Origin: Stenotrophomonas maltophilia
Lineage (GTDB): Bacteria > Pseudomonadota > Gammaproteobacteria > Xanthomonadales > Xanthomonadaceae
NCBI RefSeq assembly: GCF_025642255.1
Contig: NZ_CP106759.1
Location: 3,065,501 to 3,129,500 of the forward strand
Reading direction: 5' to 3'
DNA: 64,000 nt
Part shown: one piece after another, positions 17,953-26,110 of the stretch
How positions within the stretch are numbered: the stretch's first letter is position 1
How the letters are laid out: each line of letters starts with the position of its first letter
Translations under genes and position numbers: made by a program
The notes under the pieces: generated by a model
What the model was told of the DNA's origin: nothing
The model's input: only the letters and a program-made list of their open reading frames with translations
Databases searched by the model: none

Positions 17953-18384
17953 TCATCCCGCCACGATGTACTGCTGCAGCTGGTCCAGCTCGCGGCGCTG
18001 TGCATCGATCACCGACTTCACCAGATCGCCGATGGAAATCACGCCCAGCACTTGTCCCCCCTCCACCACCGGCAGATGTCGGATACGGTAATCGGTGACC
18101 AGCTGCAGGCAATGTTCGACCTGTTCGCCGGGCGCCACCGTCACCACCTTCGCAGTCATGATCTCGGCTACCGCCGTATCGCGTGAGGAACGATCGCGCA
18201 GCACGATCTTGCGGGCGTAATCACGTTCGGACAGGATGCCGACCAGTCGCGGCCCTTCCATCACCAGCACCGCACCGATGCCCTTCTCGGCCATCAGCCG
18301 GATCGCATCGATCACCGCCGCGCCGGGCGCGACCGCATGCACTTCAGGGGACTTGCCGTCCAACAGTTGCCGTACCGACGTCAT
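17953..18384 (-). CDS. CBS-domain pair protein
   Basis: 143 aa, nearly all of it two CBS motifs (Bateman module): first about residues 8-65 (GAAVIDAIRLMAEKGIGAVLVMEGPRLVGILSERDYARKI), second about 78-135 (VVTVAPGEQVEHCLQLVTDYRIRHLPVVEGGQVLGVISIGDLVK). Stand-alone CBS pairs bind adenosine nucleotides and act as energy sensors or regulators; no catalytic domain is attached. Its start lies 41 bp inside the 3' end of the glycosyltransferase gene on the same strand. It reads toward the hexanucleotide array, which lies 39 bp past its stop. Confidence 0.88.
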   Translation of the reverse strand: MTSVRQLLDGKSPEVHAVAPGAAVIDAIRLMAEKGIGAVLVMEGPRLVGILSERDYARKIVLRDRSSRDTAVAEIMTAKVVTVAPGEQVEHCLQLVTDYRIRHLPVVEGGQVLGVISIGDLVKSVIDAQRRELDQLQQYIVAG

Positions 18385-19363
18385 CTGCCTGCCCTCCCAG
18401 GGTGGGTTGCACGACGGAGTCTGCCACGGACGATGCTAGCCAGGCGTCAACCAGGTACAGGGGACGCTGCTTGGACTCCTCATACAGGCGCCCCAGGTAC
18501 TCGCCGATCAGGCCCAGCGCGATCAGCTGCACACCGCCCAGGAACAGGATCACCGCCATCATCGTCGGCCAGCCCGCCACGCGGTCGCCGTACATCGCGG
18601 CCTTCACGATCACCCAGACACCGAACACGAAGGCCACCGCCGCAGTGGCCAGGCCCAGATAGGTGGCCGCGCGCAGCGGCACGGTGGAGAAACCGGTGAT
18701 GCCTTCCAGCGCGAAGTTCCACAGCCGCCACAGGCTGAACTTGCTGCTGCCGGCCACCCGCGGGTGGCGCTGGTACGGCACCGCCACCCGGCGGAAGCCA
18801 ACCCAGCTGAAAAGCCCTTTCATGAAACGGTGACGCTCGCGCATTTCACGCAACGCGCTCAGCGCGCGTGGCGACAGCAGGCGGAAGTCGCCGGTATCGG
18901 CGGGAATCGGCGTGCGCGACAGGCGGCCGATCACCCGGTAGAACATCGCCGCGGTCGCACGCTTGACCCAGCTCTCGCCCGCGCGCGCCCGGCGCGTGCC
19001 ATAGACGTTGTCATAACCCTCGCGCCACCGCGCCACGAACTGCGGCAGCAGCTCCGGTGGATCCTGGCCATCGGCATCGAGAATCATCGCCGCACCCTCG
19101 CGGACGAGATCCAGCCCGGCGGTCAGCGCGGCCTCCTTGCCGAAATTGCGCGACAGCTTCAGCGCCGACACGCGTGGCTCGGACTGCGCCAGCGCGGCGA
19201 TCACCTCCCAGGTTCCGTCCTGGCTGCCGTCGTCCACGTAAAGGATGTGGCCATCGATGTCCGGCATCGCATCCAGTACCGCGCACAGGCGCGGGTGCAG
19301 TACCGGCAGCGCCAGAGCTTCGTTGCAGGCGGCAATGACGACGGTGAGGCGTTCACGGATCAT
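18344..19363 (-). CDS. Family 2 glycosyltransferase with C-terminal membrane helices (DPM1/GtrB-like)
   Basis: 339 aa. Catalytic GT-A domain at residues 1-230: VVIAACNEALALPVL at the N-terminus, DDGSQDGTW, and the metal-binding region ILDADGQDPPELLP. QXXRW-type residues are less clear. Two transmembrane helices follow (about 235-260 and 268-292) and a short cytoplasmic tail. This layout fits polyprenyl-phosphate sugar transferases such as GtrB, ArnC and YkoT, which load a sugar onto undecaprenyl phosphate. The sugar is not predictable. The last 41 bp overlap the CBS gene; the tail beyond residue 310 is poorly conserved in type. Confidence 0.87.
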   Translation of the reverse strand: MIRERLTVVIAACNEALALPVLHPRLCAVLDAMPDIDGHILYVDDGSQDGTWEVIAALAQSEPRVSALKLSRNFGKEAALTAGLDLVREGAAMILDADGQDPPELLPQFVARWREGYDNVYGTRRARAGESWVKRATAAMFYRVIGRLSRTPIPADTGDFRLLSPRALSALREMRERHRFMKGLFSWVGFRRVAVPYQRHPRVAGSSKFSLWRLWNFALEGITGFSTVPLRAATYLGLATAAVAFVFGVWVIVKAAMYGDRVAGWPTMMAVILFLGGVQLIALGLIGEYLGRLYEESKQRPLYLVDAWLASSVADSVVQPTLGGQADDVGTATVGRQVP

Positions 19364-19408
19364 GCCCGGATTGTACGTCGCCAGTGCGGAGCGGCGCAGA
19401 CGCCCGCC

Positions 19409-20158
19409 TCAGTCCTCGGCCAGGTACGCAGCGCCGCCCAGCTGCCGGGCCTGGCGCTGGATCCACGCGGCGCGACGCTGTACGTAGGGACCGGGCGAGG
19501 CCGCGCTGTAGCGCCGCGGTGCCGGCAACACGGCCGCCAACCGTGCGCTCTCGGCCGGGCTGAGGCGCGCGGCGTCCTTGCCCCAGAAGGTCTTCGCCGC
19601 CGCCTGCGCACCGTACACGCCGTCACCGAACTCGGCGATGTTCGCGTACATCTCCAGGATCCGCTGCTTGGGCCACAACGTTTCGATCAGCACCGTGTAC
19701 CAGACCTCCAGGCCCTTGCGGATCCAGCTGCGGCCCTGCCAGAGGAACAGGTTCTTGGCCACCTGCTGGCTGATGGTGCTGGCCCCGCGCAGCCGGCCGC
19801 CCCGCGCGTTGTGGTCACGCGCCTTCTCGATGGCCTGCAGATCGAACCCACTGTGTTCGGGGAAACGCTGGTCCTCGGCCGCCACCAGCGAAATCGGCAG
19901 GCTCGGCGCCATCTGGTCCAGATCCCGCCACTGGTAGTGCAGCCGGTAGGCCCAGTCGCCCGCACCCAGCGCCTCCCCGTAGCGCCACAGCATCACGCTG
20001 GAAATGGGCGGATCCACGAAGCGCAGCACCAGCACCTGCAGGCAGCTGAAGGCCACGAACAGCACCGGCAGCCACAGCAGCCGCTTCCAGTGCCAACGCC
20101 GGCGGCGCGGAACGTCCCCGGCCACCTTCACCTTGTCCTGCTCTCCCCCTGCCCCCAT
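19409..20158 (-). CDS. mtgA: Monofunctional biosynthetic peptidoglycan transglycosylase
   Basis: 249 aa GT51 enzyme polymerising lipid II at the inner membrane. One N-terminal transmembrane helix (about residues 25-45), then GT51 motifs [15 protein letters not shown] (catalytic Glu), [29 protein letters not shown] and a later [16 protein letters not shown]-like segment. The ATG at 20158 was chosen because AAGGA lies about 11 bases upstream on the minus strand; an in-frame TTG at 20206 gives 16 more residues but no better signal. It is divergent from hslO by 77 bp. Confidence 0.94.
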   Translation of the reverse strand: MGAGGEQDKVKVAGDVPRRRRWHWKRLLWLPVLFVAFSCLQVLVLRFVDPPISSVMLWRYGEALGAGDWAYRLHYQWRDLDQMAPSLPISLVAAEDQRFPEHSGFDLQAIEKARDHNARGGRLRGASTISQQVAKNLFLWQGRSWIRKGLEVWYTVLIETLWPKQRILEMYANIAEFGDGVYGAQAAAKTFWGKDAARLSPAESARLAAVLPAPRRYSAASPGPYVQRRAAWIQRQARQLGGAAYLAED

Positions 20159-20235
20159 TAGTGGTGCATCCTTCTTCTGCCTGGCTGTCGGCGCATTATC
20201 CGGCAACCACCCCTGTTTCCGCGCGATGTGAGCCG

Positions 20236-21129
20236 ATGACCGCCCAACCTGATTCCCTGATCCGCTTCCTGCTTCCCGACGCGGGTGTCCGCGGCGTACA
20301 CGTGCGCCTGCAGGCCACCTGGCAGGAAATCCTGTCCCATGCCCATTACCCGGACGCCGCAGCCGAGCTGCTCGGCGAAGCCTGCGTGGCCTCGGCGCTG
20401 TTCACCGGCCACACCAAGGTCGACGGCCGCCTGTCCATCCAGCTGCGCAGCAGCACCACGCTGCGCACGCTGTTCGCCGAATGCACCGCCGCCGGCACCC
20501 TGCGCGGCATCGCCCAGCTCAGCGAGGGCGCCGACGCGCCGCGCGACCTGTCCAGCCTGGGCGATGACGCCCTCCTCGCCATCACCATCGAGAACCCCGG
20601 GCTGGACCCGCGCGAACCGCAGCGCTACCAGAGCCTGGTCGGGCTCAGCGCCGCGGAACTGGACGAGGCCTTCGAGGACTACTTCCGGCAGTCCGAGCAG
20701 TTGCCGACGCGACTGCTGCTGGCCGCCGACCGCACGGGGGCCAGCGGCCTTCTGCTGCAGAAACTGCCCGGCGACGAGGGCGACGAAGATGGCTGGTCGC
20801 GCACCAGCGCCCTGTTCGAGACCCTGGGCAGGGCCGAACTGCTCGCTACTCCCGCCGAGCAGCTGCTGCACCGCTTGTTCCATGAGGAGAACCCGGAGCT
20901 GATGGGCAGCAAGCCACTGTCCTTTGCCTGCTCCTGCTCGCGCGAGCGGGTCGCCTCGATGTTGCAGTCGCTGGGAGAGGAAGAGGCGCGGGCGGCGGCC
21001 GAAGCCACCGGCGAGGTCGAAGTCCGCTGCGAATTCTGCGGACGGGAGTATCACTTCCCGTTGACGGAGTTCGGCATACTGTTCCACGGTGCCGAGGGGG
21101 CTGTTCCGGCACCTGAACGCCTTCAGTAA
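20236..21129 (+). CDS. hslO: Redox-regulated chaperone Hsp33
   Basis: 297 aa cytoplasmic holdase activated by oxidation and unfolding. N-terminal substrate-binding domain ([54 protein letters not shown]), a linker, and the zinc/redox switch CSCSRERV plus [10 protein letters not shown] near the C-terminus. All four cysteines are present, so the switch should work. The ATG at 20236 begins the conserved domain; the longer GTG frame runs into the mtgA control region. Confidence 0.95.
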   Translation: MTAQPDSLIRFLLPDAGVRGVHVRLQATWQEILSHAHYPDAAAELLGEACVASALFTGHTKVDGRLSIQLRSSTTLRTLFAECTAAGTLRGIAQLSEGADAPRDLSSLGDDALLAITIENPGLDPREPQRYQSLVGLSAAELDEAFEDYFRQSEQLPTRLLLAADRTGASGLLLQKLPGDEGDEDGWSRTSALFETLGRAELLATPAEQLLHRLFHEENPELMGSKPLSFACSCSRERVASMLQSLGEEEARAAAEATGEVEVRCEFCGREYHFPLTEFGILFHGAEGAVPAPERLQ

Positions 21130-21162
21130 GCGGCGGGTCTTGCACCTGGGGAGGATCAAGGC

Positions 21163-21191
21163 TTGTTAAGAAATCATAAACACCCTAGGAT
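21163..21191 (+). promoter_or_regulatory. Predicted promoter of the unknown secreted-protein gene
   Basis: TTGTTA (21163-21168), 17 bp spacer, TAGGAT (21186-21191), in an AT-rich stretch unlike its surroundings. It lies about 56 bp before the start codon of the next gene. Confidence 0.55.
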
Positions 21192-21246
21192 CGAGTCCCC
21201 GCCCCTGCGGGAACTTCCGTTGTCTGTCCCTGTCTGAACTGGTCCG

Positions 21247-22095
21247 ATGCGTACCTATCTGCGTCTACCGCTGGCCCTGCTGATCGCCCTTGGCGCGGTC
21301 GCGGGCGCGCATGCGCAGAGCAAGGACACCCGCACGGTGCTGCCGGTGTGGAACAAGGGCAGCGGCAAGGTCGAAGCCCTGCTCTACCTGGAACCCACCG
21401 GTGAGCAGGCCGCTGGCGCCCGCTGGCATTTCGGCCGCAATTCGCTGGATGCGGCCTTTGGCTTGTCGTCGGGCGACTCGCTGGGCCTGCTCTGCAGCAA
21501 CAGCAGCAGTACCAGCATCAGCGGTCTGGCCAGCCACTGCATGCTGGCCAGCCTGGGCGACGACGATGACCTCAGCAGCCGCCGCTTCACCGGCACGGCT
21601 GCCCTGAACCGGGGCAGCAGCCGCCTGGGCATCACCGCCGGTACCGGTCGCGAAACACTGCCCGCCTGGCTGGCCGGCCCGAACAAGACGCCGTCCCTGC
21701 GTGCCGAGCAGAACGACCTGACCGTGTTCGCGCAGAAGAACATCGGCCGCGAAGGATTCGTGTCCATCGCCGGCACCTACGCCAAGGCACGCCTGGTTCC
21801 GCTGGCCGATGCCTCGCCGGCCCTGGTCGATCGCTGGGACAGCAAGAGCCTCAGCCTCGGCGCCGGTTACGGCAACTTCACCGGCAGCATCATCGGCCGC
21901 GTGGTCGACGTACCCGGCCGCCCCGGCAAGTGGGAAGGTCTGGGCATCGGCCTGACCTGGCGGACGCCGTGGTCCGGCCAGCTCACCGTCGGCGCCGAGA
22001 ACGTGATCAGCCGCGGCAAGAACCCCTTCTCTCCACGCAACGAGAGCAACGACGACGGCACCGTGCCGTATGTGCGTTACGAGCAGGATCTCTGA
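21247..22095 (+). CDS. Secreted protein of unknown function
   Basis: 282 aa, not assigned to a named family with confidence. A signal peptide (cleavage near AHA-QS, residue 24) precedes a glycine- and serine-rich protein. It has alternating strand-like segments (SLSLGAGYGNFTGSIIGRVVD; GIGLTWRTPWSGQLTVGAENVISRG), suggesting a small outer-membrane beta barrel. The segment LLCSNSSSTSISGLASHCMLASLGDDDD contains the only cysteine pair, perhaps a disulfide. The C-terminus ends YEQDL, not the aromatic residue usual for BAM substrates. It has its own predicted promoter and is followed by a stem-loop, so it is likely monocistronic. Confidence 0.7.
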   Translation: MRTYLRLPLALLIALGAVAGAHAQSKDTRTVLPVWNKGSGKVEALLYLEPTGEQAAGARWHFGRNSLDAAFGLSSGDSLGLLCSNSSSTSISGLASHCMLASLGDDDDLSSRRFTGTAALNRGSSRLGITAGTGRETLPAWLAGPNKTPSLRAEQNDLTVFAQKNIGREGFVSIAGTYAKARLVPLADASPALVDRWDSKSLSLGAGYGNFTGSIIGRVVDVPGRPGKWEGLGIGLTWRTPWSGQLTVGAENVISRGKNPFSPRNESNDDGTVPYVRYEQDL

Positions 22096-22126
22096 CCGCT
22101 CGCACCTCCCTCATGCAGTGACATCG

Positions 22127-22146
22127 CGGGCGCCGGAAGGCGCCCG
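22127..22146 (+). terminator. Stem-loop after the unknown secreted-protein gene
   Basis: GGGCGCC-GGAA-GGCGCCC, a tight tetraloop hairpin about 32 bp after the stop, followed by a T/G-rich stretch (GTTGCGTTTGCG). Confidence 0.5.
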
Positions 22147-22479
22147 TTGCGTTTGCGTGTGCCGCACTCCCTCTGCGCCCCTCCGGCGCTGTCGCAATGT
22201 GTGCGTTTCTCGCCGCCGCGACATGTTTCGATACATATCAATGGAAACTTTTTTCATCATTTTTTTTTAACAAACGAGGCACCATGCCACAAACCCTACT
22301 GCAAGCCGTTGAAAAGTATTGACATTCCATGAATTTACACAAATCACAGCTTTGATTAACACAGCTTTAATTCTTTGCAGGCGCCCGCTACTATCGGCTC
22401 AGCCTCGCGATTTGGAAGCGCACTTTCGCTTCCCCGCCGGGCATAACCCCAGCCAAGATTTCTTGGAGAGAGAGAGCCA
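22147..22479. other. AT-rich control region before the TonB-dependent receptor gene
   Basis: About 330 bp without a convincing gene and clearly lower in GC than its surroundings, with two long T runs near 22250-22268. A tiny frame, ATG at 22284 to stop at 22322 (12 codons, GAGG four bases upstream), could encode a leader peptide. A possible promoter has TTTAAT (22366) and TACTAT (22389-22394) with 17 bp spacing, about 85 bp before the start codon. TTGACA at 22319 lacks a matching -10. Confidence 0.4.
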
Positions 22480-25224
22480 ATGAATTTCCAGTCCAACAAG
22501 CTGCGTGACGCTGTTGTCGTCGCGCTGATCGCGGGTGCGGCCACGTCCGTAACCGCCCAGGCGCAGGAAGCGACCAACCTGGATCGCATTTCGGTGACCG
22601 GTTCGCGCATCAAGAGCACCGACATCGAAACCTCGCAGCCGGTCCTGAGCCTGACCCGCGCCGATATCGAAAAGCAGGGTGTGACCTCGGTTGCCGATAT
22701 CCTGCAGCGCGTCGCCGCCAACGGTGCCGCACTGAACCGCACCTTCAACAACGGTGGTGACGGTTCGGCCGGCGTCAGCCTGCGCAACCTCGGCGCCGAG
22801 CGCACCCTGGTGCTGGTCAACGGCCGTCGCTGGACCACCGGTCTGGACGGCAGCGTCGACCTGAACACCATCCCGACCGCGATGATCGAGCGCATCGACG
22901 TCCTGAAGGACGGCGCTTCGACCATCTACGGTTCGGATGCCATCGCCGGCGTGGTGAACATCATCACCAAGCAGAACTTCGACGGCGCCGAGGCAAACTT
23001 CTACAAGGGCCAGTACAGCCAGGGCGACGGCGATCGTGAAGCCTATGACTTCACCATCGGCACCACCACCGACCGTGCGTCGCTGGTGCTGGGTGCGTCC
23101 TACGTGAACGAGAAGGAGGTCATGGCCGGCAATCGCAAGATCTCCGCTGGCGGCCCGCCGTTCTTCAGCGGCCAGAGCGGCACCGGCATCCCGGGCTCCT
23201 ACGTCCGCAATGATCAGCGCTACGTCATCATCAATGGTGTGGAAACCCCGTTCGTCAGCAACGTGCACGGCTACAACACCGCGCCGGACAACTACCTGCT
23301 GACCCCGAACGAGCGCACCTCGCTGTTCGCCGTGGGTTCGTACAACATCACGGACAACATCTCCTTCCGCACCGAGGCGATGTACAACGAGCGCAAGTCC
23401 GAGCAGCTGCTGGCGGCCATGCCGGTGACGGGCATGACGCTCAGCGCGGACAGCATGTACAACCCGTACGGCCAGGACCTGACCGGCGTGAACCGTCGTT
23501 TCAATGAAACCGGCGGCCGTTCGTTCAACCAGAACGTCAAGAACTGGCACTTCTACGGTGGCTTTGAAGGCTTCTTCGAGTTCGCCGACCGCAACTTCGA
23601 CTGGGATGTCGGCTACCGCTACGACAAGACCGACCAGAACGACCTGACCTACGGCCTGTTCAACATCCAGCGTCTGGATGAGGCGTATGGTCCGTCGGCG
23701 CTCCGCGATGGCCAGGCTGTCTGTCTGACCGCAGGCGGAGCCGTCATTCCGGGCTGCGCACCGATCAATCCGCTGGGTGGCGAAGGTTCGATCTCGCAGG
23801 CGGCACTCGACTACACCTCGTTCACCGCGCACGATTCGGCCAGCCTGGTGTCGAAGAGCTACTACGCCAACATCTCCGGTGAGATCGTGCAGCTGCCGGC
23901 CGGTGCGCTGGGCTTCGCTGCCGGTTATGAGAACCGCAGGGAAAGCGGCCAGTTCGACCCCGACGCCTTCATCGCAGCGGGCCTGAGCACCGGCAACGGC
24001 GCTGCGCCGACCAAGGGTGCTTACGACCTGGACGAGTTCTACCTGGAACTGTCGATCCCGGTCCTGGCCGATCTGCCGGGCGCCCAGCTGCTGGACTTCA
24101 GCGTGGCGACCCGTTACTCGGACTACAGCAACTTCGGTAACACCACCAACAACAAGTTCGGTTTCCGCTGGAAGCCGATCGAAGACCTGATGGTGCGTGG
24201 TAACTATTCCGAAGGCTTCCGCGCTCCGAGCATCAACAACCTGTACCGCGGCGACACCGATTCGTTCGAGACCTACGCCGACCCGTGTGCCCGGGCCAAC
24301 AACCCGACCGGCGCAGTGCTGGCGCAGTGTATCGCCCAGGGCGTTCCGGCGAACTTCGTCCAGCCGAACACCGATGGCGAGTCTGGCCCGCTGCAGACCG
24401 TCGAGCCGTTCACCTGGAAGTCGAACCCGGATCTGAAGCCGGAAACCTCGACCAGCAAGACGCTGGGCCTGGTGTGGAGCCCGAGCTTCGTCTCCGGCCT
24501 GAACGTGACCCTGGACTGGTGGCAGATCAAGATCGAAGACGCCATCACCCGTCCGGCGATCGGCGACATCATGGATCGTTGCTACGGTGGTACCGCGCAG
24601 CAGCAGGCAGCCTACTGCGGTCTGATCACGCGTGACCCGAACTACGGCACCATCAACGAGCGCTACACCATCACCAACGTCGACATGCCGCTGATGAACC
24701 TGGCGTCGTACAAGGTGGAGGGCTGGGATCTGGGCGTGCTGTACAAGCTGCCGGAAACCTCGTTCGGCCAGTTCACCGTCAGCCTGGACGGCACCTACCT
24801 GAGCAAGTGGGAGACCAAGTCGACCGAAGATGCTCCGGTTGATGGCCGTCAGGGCCGCTATCTGGACCAGGATCCGTACTGGCGCGTCCGTTCCAACCTG
24901 TACGTCGACTGGTCCTACGGTGACTTCGGTGTCAACTACGGCCTGCGCTACAAGTCGGGCATGACCGAAGACTGCCTGCTGGGCGCATCCACCCGTGCCT
25001 ACTGCTCGGATCCGGAAGGTCGCAAGAACCACATTGGTGCCACCACGTACCACGACATCCAGGTGCGCTACAACACCCCGTGGAAGGGCACCATCATGCT
25101 GGGCCTGAACAACGCGTGGGACAAGGATCCGCCGGTCTCGTACACGGTGTCCTACAACATGTTCGACCCGCAGTACGACCTGCCGGGCCGCTACATGTAC
25201 ATGCAGTACAAGCAGAAGTTCTGA
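22480..25224 (+). CDS. TonB-dependent outer-membrane receptor
   Basis: 914 aa. The signal peptide ends near TAQAQ (residue 28) and is followed by a TonB-box-like stretch (LDRISVTGSRI). The plug domain (about 45-170) contains VADILQRVAANGAALN, VSLRNLGAERTLVLVNGRRW and IERIDVLKDGASTIYGSDAIAGVVNIITK. The remaining 22-strand barrel ends in a typical C-terminal YMYMQYKQKF with terminal Phe. The subclass is the large Xanthomonad receptor type often tied to peptide or carbohydrate uptake; the ligand is not predictable. There is no N-terminal signalling extension. A strong GGAGAGAGAG ribosome binding site precedes the ATG. Confidence 0.95.
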   Translation: MNFQSNKLRDAVVVALIAGAATSVTAQAQEATNLDRISVTGSRIKSTDIETSQPVLSLTRADIEKQGVTSVADILQRVAANGAALNRTFNNGGDGSAGVSLRNLGAERTLVLVNGRRWTTGLDGSVDLNTIPTAMIERIDVLKDGASTIYGSDAIAGVVNIITKQNFDGAEANFYKGQYSQGDGDREAYDFTIGTTTDRASLVLGASYVNEKEVMAGNRKISAGGPPFFSGQSGTGIPGSYVRNDQRYVIINGVETPFVSNVHGYNTAPDNYLLTPNERTSLFAVGSYNITDNISFRTEAMYNERKSEQLLAAMPVTGMTLSADSMYNPYGQDLTGVNRRFNETGGRSFNQNVKNWHFYGGFEGFFEFADRNFDWDVGYRYDKTDQNDLTYGLFNIQRLDEAYGPSALRDGQAVCLTAGGAVIPGCAPINPLGGEGSISQAALDYTSFTAHDSASLVSKSYYANISGEIVQLPAGALGFAAGYENRRESGQFDPDAFIAAGLSTGNGAAPTKGAYDLDEFYLELSIPVLADLPGAQLLDFSVATRYSDYSNFGNTTNNKFGFRWKPIEDLMVRGNYSEGFRAPSINNLYRGDTDSFETYADPCARANNPTGAVLAQCIAQGVPANFVQPNTDGESGPLQTVEPFTWKSNPDLKPETSTSKTLGLVWSPSFVSGLNVTLDWWQIKIEDAITRPAIGDIMDRCYGGTAQQQAAYCGLITRDPNYGTINERYTITNVDMPLMNLASYKVEGWDLGVLYKLPETSFGQFTVSLDGTYLSKWETKSTEDAPVDGRQGRYLDQDPYWRVRSNLYVDWSYGDFGVNYGLRYKSGMTEDCLLGASTRAYCSDPEGRKNHIGATTYHDIQVRYNTPWKGTIMLGLNNAWDKDPPVSYTVSYNMFDPQYDLPGRYMYMQYKQKF

Positions 25225-25250
25225 TCGGTTGATCGATCGATGACTGCAGC

Positions 25251-25279
25251 AACGGCCCCGCAAGGGGCCGTTGTTCTTT
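25251..25279 (+). terminator. Intrinsic terminator of the TonB-dependent receptor gene
   Basis: AACGGCCCC-GCAA-GGGGCCGTT stem-loop followed by GTTCTTT, 27 bp after the stop. Confidence 0.85.
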
Positions 25280-25315
25280 CTGCACTGCCGGCGCGTACCA
25301 CCCTGCACCGGCAAC

Positions 25316-25343
25316 AAAAAAGCCGCGATCAGGTCGCGGCTTT
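25316..25343 (-). terminator. Intrinsic terminator of tetR
   Basis: On the minus strand GCCGCGACCTGATCGCGGC forms a stem-loop followed by TTTTTT, 21 bp after the tetR stop. Confidence 0.85.
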
Positions 25344-25363
25344 CTCGTGGGCAACGGAAACCG

Positions 25364-25966
25364 TCAGCCGTTCGGAATGAGCGTCTCGATCAGGTGTTCG
25401 ACATAGGCCTCGAAATCCTCCCGCGCCTGCTTCGGCTGCTGCAGCTGCAGCGACAGCTGCAGGAAGCCCACATAGGCCGCATAGGCCAGGCGCGCACGAT
25501 GGCGTGCGTCGGTGGAGCTCAGGCCTGCCTGACGGAACGAGGCGATCAGGTAATCGAGGCGACGCTGCGAAACGCGGTCGATCACCGGCCGCACCATCGG
25601 ATGGTCCAGCGCCTTCAGCAGCTCGCTGTAGATGATGTGCGGCTGCACTTCGTGCGCCACCATCTGGAACAACTGACGCAGGCGCGCGCGCGGATCCGGC
25701 ACGTCTTCCAGGCTGCCGAACACCTGCTCCTGCTCGAACAGCTCCCACCGCTCCAACGCCGCCTGCAGCAGGGCGTCGCGCGAGGGGAAATGCCAGTAGA
25801 AGCTGCCCTTGGTGACGCCGAGGCGCCGCGCCAGCGGTTCCACCGCGACGGCACCCACGCCTTGTTCAGCAATCAGATCGAGGGCCGCCTGGGCCCAGTC
25901 TTCGGCGCTCAGGCGGCTGTTGCGGCCGGCGCGCGGTTCGCCGGCAGAAGCGTCAGGTTGATTCAT
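25364..25966 (-). CDS. TetR/AcrR family transcriptional regulator
   Basis: 200 aa one-component repressor. N-terminal helix-turn-helix at about residues 18-62 (LSAEDWAQAALDLIAEQGVGAVAVEPLARRLGVTKGSFYWHFPSRDALLQAALERW), with the canonical GVTKGSFYWHF recognition helix. The C-terminal ligand domain has no recognisable effector signature. The ATG at 25966 was chosen; a longer frame would extend across the intergenic control region. It is divergent from the alpha/beta hydrolase-fadE pair, and two matching palindromes lie between. It most likely represses that pair, and perhaps itself, until a lipid-like ligand binds; this is inference. Confidence 0.9.
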   Translation of the reverse strand: MNQPDASAGEPRAGRNSRLSAEDWAQAALDLIAEQGVGAVAVEPLARRLGVTKGSFYWHFPSRDALLQAALERWELFEQEQVFGSLEDVPDPRARLRQLFQMVAHEVQPHIIYSELLKALDHPMVRPVIDRVSQRRLDYLIASFRQAGLSSTDARHRARLAYAAYVGFLQLSLQLQQPKQAREDFEAYVEHLIETLIPNG

Positions 25967-26058
25967 GGAGTGATTTAACCATACGGCGGGGTTCGTTGCA
26001 GTACGCGGATGCAGCCGAAGGGCTCCGCTGTGCAGACCGGCCACCTGACGCGCCGCAC

Positions 26059-26110
26059 CATACCATGCAGTATTGACATCCCCCGCAACCGATCCATACT
26101 AGCAAGTATG
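26059..26110 (+). promoter_or_regulatory. Promoter with two TetR-type operators
   Basis: TTGACA (26073-26078), 16 bp spacer, CATACT (26095-26100) form the promoter of the hydrolase-fadE operon. Two copies of CATAC-N6-GTAT are present: 26059-26073, abutting the -35, and 26095-26109, covering the -10 and the start codon. The second is also a 6-bp perfect inverted repeat with a 4-base centre. The predicted start of transcription (about 26107) coincides with the ATG at 26108, implying a leaderless mRNA. Confidence 0.7.

Noticed and set aside
15825-18005. Minus-strand frame encoding a Lys-Pro repeat, reaching into AsmA antisense
   Set aside because: Most of it is antisense to the AsmA gene; the Lys-Pro run is just the hexanucleotide array.
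17617-18186. Plus-strand frame encoding a Gly-Phe repeat protein
   Set aside because: The frame includes the inverted-repeat element and continues antisense through the CBS gene; no ribosome binding site or signal peptide. Kept only as a tandem-repeat finding.
22399-25317. 972-codon open frame antisense to the TonB-dependent receptor gene
   Set aside because: A shadow of third-position GC bias; low-complexity Val/Gln/Arg/His-rich translation, no domain, and the sense gene is certain.
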